DNA of 64,000 nt from DAIOEK01 sp964648485 (lineage in GTDB: Bacteria; Chloroflexota; Anaerolineae; Anaerolineales; Anaerolineaceae), in NCBI GenBank assembly GCA_964648485.1, contig CAZYOF010000014.1:1-64000 (forward strand), given 5' to 3'. Positions 41,894 through 50,300 of this stretch are shown here, piece after piece. The number at the start of each line of letters is the position of its first letter. Within the stretch, counting starts at the first letter, position 1. The position numbers and the translations under genes are program-made. The notes below the pieces were generated by a model, which made no database searches, was not told the origin of the DNA, and was given only the letters and a program-made list of their open reading frames with translations.

Positions 41894-41912
41894 CGTTTTC
41901 TTTACCTGGTAG

Positions 41913-41939
41913 ATAGCCCTCCTGCGAGGGCTATTTTTA
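41913..41939 (+). terminator. Terminator of the iol operon
   Basis: A 9-bp perfect stem (41913-41921 with 41926-41934), a 4-base loop and a T run. Confidence 0.92.
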
Positions 41940-41992
41940 TTTGGGTTACATCCATTCTGGTAGTAAACTGTCTCCATACGGAGGGAAATTCC

Positions 41993-43057
41993 ATGGATGC
42001 TTTAACAGATTTCATCACCCGAATGCCCAAGGTGGAACTACACGTCCATCTGGAAGGCTCGGTCCGACCGGAAACTTTTCTCAAACTGGCAGGGCGGCAC
42101 CAGATCAGCCTTCCAGCAACGGATCTGCAAGGTTTGAACGACTGGTATCAGTTTAAAGATTTCGACCATTTTATTGAAGTATATATGGCAATTTCTAATT
42201 GCCTGCGTACAGCGGAGGATATCGAGCTAATTGCACGCGAATTTCTGAGCGGGCAGGCTGAACAAAACATCATTTACAGCGAGGTGACTTTTACCCCGTA
42301 TAACCAATTTTTCCACTGCGGATTGGACTTTCACGAGCAGATTGATGCCGTCAATCGTGCACGAGCCTGGGCAGAACAGCTATACGGGGTAAGCATGGGG
42401 ATTATCATGGATATTCCGCGAATGATCTCAGCAGAGGAAGGACTTCGTATTGCCCATTGGGCAGTCGAACGATATGGAGATGGTATTATCGCATTTGGTT
42501 TGGGTGGACCGGAAATTGACAACCCTCCTGAAAAATTTAAAGAAGCCTTTGATTTAGTACGAGGAAAAGGGATACCCTGCATCCTGCACGCCGGGGAAAC
42601 AGATGGTCCGGAGAGCATCTGGAGCGCAATACGCACCGCTGATTCCTGCCGGATCGGGCATGGGGTGCGGGCGGTAGAAGACCCAAAGTTAATGGAATAC
42701 CTGAGAGAAAAGCAAATACCACTGGAGGTCTGCCCGACCAGCAACATTTGCCTGAAAGTGTTCCCCTCCCTGGATCAACATCCAATCCCGCGCCTGCTCG
42801 AAACTGGTTTGTTCATAACCATCAATAGCGACGATCCGCCCATGTTTAACACCACCCTGACCGGAGAATTCCTAGCCGGGGTAAAGACCTTCGGCTGGAA
42901 CCGGGATCAGGTGAAAGCGTTTTATTTGAACGCAGTGGCAGCGTCTTTATTACCTGATCCGCAAAAACAATCGCTGCGATTAAAAATGGTTTCGTTTGAG
43001 AAGGAGTTGGAAATAAATTCGAAGAGCAGGGAATCACGATCCCTTCCAGTGGATTGA
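41993..43057 (+). CDS. add: Adenosine deaminase
   Basis: The 354-residue enzyme deaminates adenosine, or possibly adenine, to inosine or hypoxanthine. The amidohydrolase zinc ligands are present: HVHLEGS at about residues 18-24, HAGETDGPESI with the His ligand and catalytic Glu area, CRIGHGVRA with the catalytic His, and ITINSDDPPMFNTTL with the Asp pair. The middle part GIIMDIPRM and FGLGGPE follows the bacterial adenosine deaminase pattern. GGAGGG lies before the ATG. The gene stands alone between the iol terminator and the nitroreductase promoter, so a link with inositol use is not implied. Confidence 0.88.
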   Translation: MDALTDFITRMPKVELHVHLEGSVRPETFLKLAGRHQISLPATDLQGLNDWYQFKDFDHFIEVYMAISNCLRTAEDIELIAREFLSGQAEQNIIYSEVTFTPYNQFFHCGLDFHEQIDAVNRARAWAEQLYGVSMGIIMDIPRMISAEEGLRIAHWAVERYGDGIIAFGLGGPEIDNPPEKFKEAFDLVRGKGIPCILHAGETDGPESIWSAIRTADSCRIGHGVRAVEDPKLMEYLREKQIPLEVCPTSNICLKVFPSLDQHPIPRLLETGLFITINSDDPPMFNTTLTGEFLAGVKTFGWNRDQVKAFYLNAVAASLLPDPQKQSLRLKMVSFEKELEINSKSRESRSLPVD

Positions 43058-43106
43058 AGGATCACCAGCAGTGCGCGATGGTTATCCGCCCAAAAAGATT
43101 CTGGTA

Positions 43107-43134
43107 TTGATTTCTGATGAAGTAGTAATATAAT
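43107..43134 (+). promoter_or_regulatory. Promoter of the nitroreductase gene
   Basis: TTGATT (43107-43112) and TATAAT (43129-43134) are 16 bases apart, 32 bases before the ATG at 43167. Confidence 0.65.
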
Positions 43135-43166
43135 AGTACGCATGTTCTAATTCGGGGAGGAAATAT

Positions 43167-43793
43167 ATGGATATCTACGAGGCTATCAACATCAGAAAAA
43201 CCATCCGCGACTTCGCGGATAAAGCCATTTCAAATGAAGTGATTGAACGGATCATTGGCGCCGGAATGCAGGCGCCTTCCAACAACCACCTGCGCGAGTG
43301 GGAATTTATCGTCATAAAAGACCAGCGCCAAAAAGAAACATTGATTCAGTCCATCCATGAGCTCACCTCGCCAGAGCAGATAGACAATCTGCTCGATGAA
43401 TGGAAAATGACCGACCCATTCCAGCGCAATATGTACCACAACGGCATACCGAAACAGAAGAGCATGATCTTGAACGCGGGCGTGGTGATATTACCCTGCT
43501 TTCGAGTAACAACTCCGCTGTTAAAACCGAAGAACCTTTCTGATCTGAATTACTTTGCATCCATCTGGTGCTGCATCGAGAACATGCTGCTGGCGGCTAC
43601 TGCAGAAGGCATCTTCGGGGTGGTTCGGATCCCATTTGACGAGGAAGTCGTGTTTATGCGTCGTCATCTGGGAATTCCGGCCGACTACGAGGTACCCTGT
43701 TATCTTGCGTTGGGATACCCCCAATCATCCGCTGCCAGGCTTAAGCAGGTTAATATCAACATCAGAGCGCGAATTCATCCCGAGACATGGTAA
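43167..43793 (+). CDS. Nitroreductase family protein
   Basis: A flavin-binding reductase of 208 residues that probably uses FMN and NAD(P)H. The opening AINIRKTIRDFADKAISNEVIERIIGAG is the nitroreductase RR(T/S)xRxF region in a variant form, followed by MQAPSNNHLREWEFIVI, which binds FMN. SIWCCIENMLLAATAEGI and VPCYLALGYPQSSA complete the fold. The substrate is unknown; nitro compounds are only one class for this family. It has its own promoter, GGGGAGGAAATAT ahead of the ATG, and a terminator. Its single-gene layout gives no further clue to function. Confidence 0.87.
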   Translation: MDIYEAINIRKTIRDFADKAISNEVIERIIGAGMQAPSNNHLREWEFIVIKDQRQKETLIQSIHELTSPEQIDNLLDEWKMTDPFQRNMYHNGIPKQKSMILNAGVVILPCFRVTTPLLKPKNLSDLNYFASIWCCIENMLLAATAEGIFGVVRIPFDEEVVFMRRHLGIPADYEVPCYLALGYPQSSAARLKQVNINIRARIHPETW

Positions 43794-43812
43794 CAAACGA
43801 CCGAAAATGATT

Positions 43813-43843
43813 AAAAATGACCGGATTGGATCCGGTCATTTTT
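43813..43843 (+). terminator. Terminator of the nitroreductase gene
   Basis: A 12-bp stem with A/T ends (43813-43824 with 43832-43843), a 7-base loop and a T run. Confidence 0.9.
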
Positions 43844-43955
43844 ACGCGAATCATATGGATATTCCTTAAAAAACTGATTATTCTAGTTTTCTCATGAATT
43901 GAATCCGTCTTCAACGGCTGTATTTCCATGTCGTTGTGTTACTTCAGGTGGTGTT

Positions 43956-45425
43956 ATGAAAGAATCAATCTATACTAGGTCTCGCCTCATTATTATTGTC
44001 TCTATCCTGCTGCTCTTTTCTTTTACATTTACGAGCATCATCAGTTTCAACGTTACCCGTGAAACTGTAACCAAGGGCACCAGGGATAAGATTTTACCTC
44101 TGGTCAGTGAGAATATTTATTCCGAAATCCAGCAAACGCTAATTAATCCGATCAACAATTCTTCTTTAATGGCAAACGATGAATTCCTAATCAACTGGGT
44201 TGAAGACGGAGAACAGAATTCAGAAGAGGTGGTGCGGTACTTAAAGCGGATTAAAGAAGAATATCAATATTTCAGTGCGTTTTTTGTTTCGGAAAATACC
44301 CAGAAATATTACTACTACGATGGAATCTTAAAGACGATCAGCCCACAGGATGACCACGATGTGTGGTATTACGACTTTATCAATAAAAATGTTCCTTATG
44401 ATCTGGATGTCGATACCGATGAAGCGACAGCTGGAACCATTACTATTTTTATCAACCACCGTTTGCAGGATAGGAGCGGCAGGCTGCTTGGCGTGACCGG
44501 CGTGGGATTGAAGATGGAATCTGTGGGTGAGACTTTGCGCTCATACCAGGATAAGTACGGGCATCTCATATACATGATCGACTCTGCCGGCGTGATTCAA
44601 ATTCACCCGGATATAAACCTGGTTGAAAATAAAACCATTCGCGATATTCCCGGAATCGGAGAGCTCAACGACCAGATCCTGACCAACAAAGAAGGAACGC
44701 AGGTATATGAAACCAGAAGGGATGGCGAGGATATATTGGTTTCTTCGCGATATTTTCCGAACCTGGAATGGTTTCTGATTGTAGAAGAGAACCCGGCTGA
44801 TTCGCTGCAATCTGCTCAGAATTACCTGATTGGGAATATTATCATAGGCATCATTGTCACCCTGGTAGTCATTGTACTGATTGTCCTGGCAATCAACCTT
44901 TTCCATTCGAAAATTGAAGCACTGGCTACCACAGATGCACTCACAGGAATCCATAATCGCAGAAAGACAGAGGAGTTAATCCGCCAGGAAATTGCATTTG
45001 CCAAAAGATATAACCAACCATTCAGCTTACTCATGATAGATATCGATGGATTTAAATCTGTCAACGATCAGTATGGACACCAGGTTGGAGACAAGTACTT
45101 AAAATTGTTATGTGAGAAATTAAGAGAAGAAATTCGAGAGGTGGATTCTGTCGGCAGATGGGGAGGAGAAGAATTCCTGGTTATCCTTCACCAATGTGAT
45201 GCTGCCCAGGCAGAAATTACTGCCAACCGGATTCTCACCATGATTTCTGCGTTGGAATGCGATACAGAAAAAGGACCCTTCAGCCGAACCGTAAGCATCG
45301 GGGCTTCGACTTCACCTGAAGGAAAGATAGAACTCGACAATATGGTATTGTGCGCTGACCAGGCTTTGTACCGAGCAAAAGCAGAAGGCAAAAACCGGGT
45401 TCATATTTGTTCCAAATCCAAATAA
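43956..45425 (+). CDS. Membrane diguanylate cyclase with extracytoplasmic dCache sensor
   Basis: The 489-residue signalling protein would make cyclic di-GMP. A membrane helix at about residues 9-30 is followed by an outside sensor of about 260 residues (dCache-like, including YYYYDGILKTISPQDDHDVWYYDF and GRLLGVTGVGLKMESV). A second helix at about 293-315 leads to a GGDEF domain. The active-site loop reads GGEEF (in SVGRWGGEEFLV), an active variant, with DIDGFKSVNDQYGHQVGD for metal and GTP. No RxxD inhibitory site was noted. ATG 43956 has AGGTGGTGTT before it. It may act with the HD-GYP phosphodiesterase encoded nearby at 47380-52737. Confidence 0.88.
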   Translation: MKESIYTRSRLIIIVSILLLFSFTFTSIISFNVTRETVTKGTRDKILPLVSENIYSEIQQTLINPINNSSLMANDEFLINWVEDGEQNSEEVVRYLKRIKEEYQYFSAFFVSENTQKYYYYDGILKTISPQDDHDVWYYDFINKNVPYDLDVDTDEATAGTITIFINHRLQDRSGRLLGVTGVGLKMESVGETLRSYQDKYGHLIYMIDSAGVIQIHPDINLVENKTIRDIPGIGELNDQILTNKEGTQVYETRRDGEDILVSSRYFPNLEWFLIVEENPADSLQSAQNYLIGNIIIGIIVTLVVIVLIVLAINLFHSKIEALATTDALTGIHNRRKTEELIRQEIAFAKRYNQPFSLLMIDIDGFKSVNDQYGHQVGDKYLKLLCEKLREEIREVDSVGRWGGEEFLVILHQCDAAQAEITANRILTMISALECDTEKGPFSRTVSIGASTSPEGKIELDNMVLCADQALYRAKAEGKNRVHICSKSK

Positions 45426-45596
45426 AGTATTATTAATAAGAACAAATTCTTAAGATCACAGCTTTAACACATTTCGATGTGTTATCCCACTATTTGCATG
45501 TTTGTCCCTTATTTTGGGACATCTTCTCGGCGGGGTTTAGACTCGGTGTATAATCGGGCATCCTTTGACACAAATTTCGGATAAAGGCAGGTAGAT

Positions 45597-47360
45597 ATGG
45601 AACAGCGCTGGCCACATCGAATCATTGGCGACAAAGTTATCATCCGCACCAAAGACCGGGTTTGCGAAAATGCAGATGAGTTGCTTTCTAGCAAATTATT
45701 TCTAAAGATCCTCCGCCGCTGCGTAAATGATTTGAACCGCCGGAACTCCAATTTGATCCGAATATTTGGCAATCGCCTGGTTCGTGAAGAAGAACTTGCC
45801 CTGCTGGCAGAAACTCTAAAATACATCCTTAAACTGGATCTTGCCCTGATACCACGGGTTTTACCGGGATCGGAACAGTTCTTAAACGACCGGCAGTTAT
45901 TATATGGTTTTGTCGAACATCTTTATAATTTTTGGCGACATTTCCAGCGGGTCATGATCTGCGATTCGGAAGGAAACCGGTTCGACAAACGCCCCTACCA
46001 GACTTTTAACCGCACCGTGGAAACACTCACCAACCTGATCCGCAGCACCTACCGCGATTTGCAGGAGAATATCTCGGGAGTGCATCCACGCATCTACCGC
46101 CAGGTTCCGGCAGGCGCAGAAATCGCGGCAATTGCCCTGCCGCGGAATGTGGCTTATCCGAACGGCACATACCAGAAATTAAATGATATTGCTGTCATCC
46201 GACAGATCTTGATTTATCCACCCTTGATCTTCAATCCACCCATGAACAAACGCTCCGGGCAATTTGAGCGGGTCTATGAAAACCCTCTCAAGGAACTTGA
46301 ACTGCAAAAGGAAAACTTTTTATGCTACCCGGCTAAGGTGGGGACATTACTGATCATGGTTTACTTCTCATTAAAGTTTTCTGACCTGGGTTTTTCACTG
46401 TGCAACCTGTTTGAGATGGCAGATGAAGAGGATATGAAGCGTAAACCGGATGCGGCTTATATTTTTGGCATCCCTGATGAACAATTCCCCGACCATGGGA
46501 ATGGCAAAACCATCTTCTTTGATGATACCGAGAACAATATTTTAATTGGCGCCATACCCGATGGTGATTACTACGGGTATTTTGGTTACGTGAAAAAGAT
46601 GATCCTCACACTGCACAACATCATCATGATGAAGCGTGGTTTTATGCCCTTCCACGGTGCTTTTGTGCAGTTGCGGGTAAAAGGTGGCAAACCGATGACC
46701 ATCCTTACCATGGGCGACACCGGTGCAGGTAAATCGGAATCACTGGAAGCTTTCAGGCAGATCGGTGGCGAGGATGTGCAGGAGATCACAATTATTGCGG
46801 ATGACATGGGGTCCATCCGTCTGAACCCGGATGGAAGTCTGACCGGGTTTGGGACCGAGACGGGAGCATTTATCCGTCTGGATGACCTGCAAACCGGGTA
46901 CGCGTTCGGGCAGATCGACCGAACCATTATCATGAGTCCTGACCAGACCAACGCGCGGGTTGTTCTTCCGGTTACCACATACGATACCATCACGCGGGGT
47001 TTCCCGATTGATATGGTTCTATACGCGAATAACTATCAACCGGTAGAAGAAGGTAAAACAACCATTCACTGGTTTGACAATCCAAAAGACGCACTTGAAG
47101 TCTTCCGGGCAGGCAAGGTAATGAGCAAGGGTACAACCACAACCACAGGCTTAACCCAGACCTATTTCGCCAATGTTTTTGGACCCGCCCAGTATGTGGA
47201 TGATCATGACGCGCTGGCGAAAAAGTTCTTTGAAGCGTTCTTTACCAGCGGCGTGAGGGTGGGTGAGTTATATACCCAACTTGGTATCGCCGGAATGGAA
47301 CATAGCGGACCAGAGACCGCAGCCAGGGAATTACTTAAACTGGCTAAAGAGAAGAAATAG
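45597..47360 (+). CDS. PEPCK/HPr-kinase-like P-loop protein
   Basis: The product (587 residues) is not a standard enzyme. Its N-terminal 370 residues have no motif I recognise. The C-terminal part carries a P-loop GDTGAGKSESLEAFRQIGG at about residues 376-394, closer to HPr kinase (GDSGxGKSE) than to PEP carboxykinase, then IIADDMGSIRL as the Walker B-like metal site. The end (TTTTTGLTQTYFANVFGPAQ) aligns with the ATP-PEPCK C-terminus. It could phosphorylate a protein or small molecule or be a divergent PEPCK. A TATAAT element is at 45549-45554. It is convergent with the HD-GYP gene. Confidence 0.65.
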   Translation: MEQRWPHRIIGDKVIIRTKDRVCENADELLSSKLFLKILRRCVNDLNRRNSNLIRIFGNRLVREEELALLAETLKYILKLDLALIPRVLPGSEQFLNDRQLLYGFVEHLYNFWRHFQRVMICDSEGNRFDKRPYQTFNRTVETLTNLIRSTYRDLQENISGVHPRIYRQVPAGAEIAAIALPRNVAYPNGTYQKLNDIAVIRQILIYPPLIFNPPMNKRSGQFERVYENPLKELELQKENFLCYPAKVGTLLIMVYFSLKFSDLGFSLCNLFEMADEEDMKRKPDAAYIFGIPDEQFPDHGNGKTIFFDDTENNILIGAIPDGDYYGYFGYVKKMILTLHNIIMMKRGFMPFHGAFVQLRVKGGKPMTILTMGDTGAGKSESLEAFRQIGGEDVQEITIIADDMGSIRLNPDGSLTGFGTETGAFIRLDDLQTGYAFGQIDRTIIMSPDQTNARVVLPVTTYDTITRGFPIDMVLYANNYQPVEEGKTTIHWFDNPKDALEVFRAGKVMSKGTTTTTGLTQTYFANVFGPAQYVDDHDALAKKFFEAFFTSGVRVGELYTQLGIAGMEHSGPETAARELLKLAKEKK

Positions 47361-47379
47361 CGAATTTGACATCCCTTAT

Positions 47380-50300
47380 CTAGCGGATCAGATTTTCGTA
47401 GTTATCCAGAAATGCTTTTACCACCTGCGGGTCAAAGTGCTTTCCTGATTCCTGCCGCAGGTAATCAAGGACCTGGCTGGTCGGCCATGCCTTCCGGTAC
47501 GGACGATCGCTGGAGAGCGCATCCCATACATCCACGAGAGTAAAAATCCTTGCCGCGAGTGGGATTTGATCACCTTTCAACCCATCCGGGTAGCCGCTGC
47601 CATCAAACTTTTCATGATGATGTAATGGTATCGCCAGAGCACGTTTCAGGAATGGTATTCGTTGTAGCATTTCCCGCGCGTGAATCGGATGCTGGCGCAT
47701 GAGAATCCATTCATCATCGGTGAGTGGTCTAGGCTTAAACAGGATGCTATCAGGGATGGCCAACTTCCCGATATCGTGCAGTAATCCGCCCCGGCGGATG
47801 TGAACAATATCCTTGCCGGTGACGCCCATCAATTCAGCCAGTCTGACCGCCATAGAAGCGACCCGGAGGGAGTGACCTTCCGTTTCCTTGTCGCGCAGGT
47901 CAGTTGCCAGCGACCAGCCTTCGATGGTGGCATCATACGCCAGCTGCAATTCCAGATTTGATTTTTCGAGATCGGTGAACATGCGGGCATTACTCACAGC
48001 AATTGCTGCCTGCGCCGCCAGCGCTTCCAGGAAATCAATCCGTTCGGGATCGCGTGGGCATATATCGCGGTGGAAAGCCTGTAAAACACCAATCACCTGA
48101 CCTTTGACAATCATCGGCGCGGCATGCACGCATGTAAATTTTTCCTGAATCAAGCGGTCAGTTACAACAAATTCATTCTGGCTGGGCAGATCTTCCACCG
48201 TGGTGGTGACCTGGCGTAATGCCACCTGTCCGGCGATACTTTCTCCGAGACGAATGCTGATCCCTTCAAAAGAGCGCGGGTGGAAGAAACCCAGACCGGC
48301 TTTATATTCGAGCTGGAGGGTATTTGGATTAAGCAGCAAAACTGACGCGGCATCCACATCCATCAGCCGGATGGTGCGATCCAGAATTGCCTGGAGGCTG
48401 AAATTCTGATCAAGGCTGGTGCTGATGGCCATATCAATTTCGTGCAGTGCCTGGACCTGTTTGAGACGGGTCATCGCCTGTTCGAACAGACCTGACCGGC
48501 GCAGGGCATTCCCCACCATTTCGCCGATAGCCGTAAAGAGATGAAGGTTGTCTTGAGAAAATTCCTCTGCACCACTCGATCGCATGAGTGAAAATGCCCC
48601 GAGTATTCCCATTTCTGATCTGATCTGGATGATGGCAACCGGACCCATTTTATCTGTGTCAATCGAGTCTGCGTTACGTTGAGGAGAGCTGGCATAATCT
48701 TTAATATAGACAACCTGTTGTGACTGCATCACCGTTTGAGCAATCGGGATCTCTAAGGTGTTCGTTTTTCCAAGATTGGGCGCAGCTATCCCATCTGCAT
48801 AGACCACTTTATATGATGTGCCTTCCGGATTAATGAGGTTGACAGATAAACCATCCAGTTTGACGAGTTTGTGCAATTCATGCGCAGAGATTTCTAATAT
48901 TTCATCCCTGCTTTGCGCCGCCCTGAGCTCTTTCGATAACAGGAAAAGAGATTCCAATTCCTGAGTTCGTTTACTCAGGATGTTTTCTGTCTTTATTCTT
49001 TCGGTAATATCTCTTGCGGCAGCATAGATGGTCTTACCAACCGGATAAGAGCGCCACTCAATGAAACGATAAGATCCATCTTTGCAGCGATAGCGGTTGA
49101 TGAAATTAGCCAATACTTCTTGTGAATTCAAAACTGAGACTGCTTTAGTAGTTGCATCCAGATCTTCTGGATGAATGAAGTCGAAGAAACTGGCACCTTC
49201 CAACTCGCTTAATGGATACCCCAAAACCGATTCCCACTCATTGTTTAGCCTGATAAACCGCCCGCTGGTATCAGCAATGCACAGTAAATCCAGATTATTC
49301 TGAAAGAATTGTTCCAATTCGATCGTTTTTTCTTTTAATTGTGCTTCTGCCTGCTTCTTCTCGGAAATATCTTCAAATGCCACAGCCAACCGATTTTCTG
49401 GCAAGCGGAATGCAAGAATATGGTAAGCACCTGATATTTTATTATCAGCATAAAACAGGTCATCTGTCTCATAAGTATTCCCGGTTCTCATCACGTCCAG
49501 GTATTGATCGGTAATACCCAATTGTTTCGCTTCTGGCCAGATTTCATTAAATTCCCTGCCCGCCCATTCTTCCAGAGTGATCCCAGTAATCACATTCGCC
49601 TGCGGGTTAGCAAGAATCAAATGAAGCTGATCCGGTTCTGTGTACTGGTAAATGAACAACCCAGAAGGAATGGTATTCACAATATCATTTGATGTTCGAT
49701 AGGCATTTTCCAGCTCACGGGCGGCATTGATCCGGTCGGTGATATCTGTATGCGTCCCTGTGAATCTAACTGGTGTACCATCAGCGTCTTTTTCTGTGAT
49801 GAGTCCCTTGCCTTGAATCCACATCCAGGATCCATCTTTTCGTAAAAAGCGGAATTCAACTTCGAATCTGGCAAGCTCTCCGCGCAAATGACGATCAGCC
49901 ACATCCATAACCCGATCTATATCATCGGGATGTACACGCTTTCTAAATTCATCAAATTGATGAGGAAATTCATTTACTGCATATCCAGCCATTTGATAAT
50001 ACTGATCAGAGTAATAGACCTCATTTGTCTGAAGATTCCAATCCCAGTACCCATCATTTGAAGCTAAAAGGGTTTTTGATAAGCGGTCTTCACTGACTCT
50101 GAGAGCCTCATGTGCCAGTTTGCGCTCCGTAATATCTGTATGGGTTCCCAATAACCGCAGCGCCCTACCGGAATGATCGCACGCGGTGACCTTTCCCTGG
50201 CTTTCAATCCATTTCCAGCTGCCATCTTTACAAAGCATGCGGAATTCCTGAGAGTATTCCGGCGTCCTGTTTTCCATGCAGTCTGCCATAGCCCGCATCA

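Noticed and set aside
45503..45521. Inverted repeat TGTCCC/GGGACA as terminator of the GGDEF gene
   Set aside because: The stem has only six pairs and no T run follows; it could equally be a binding site, so no call is made.
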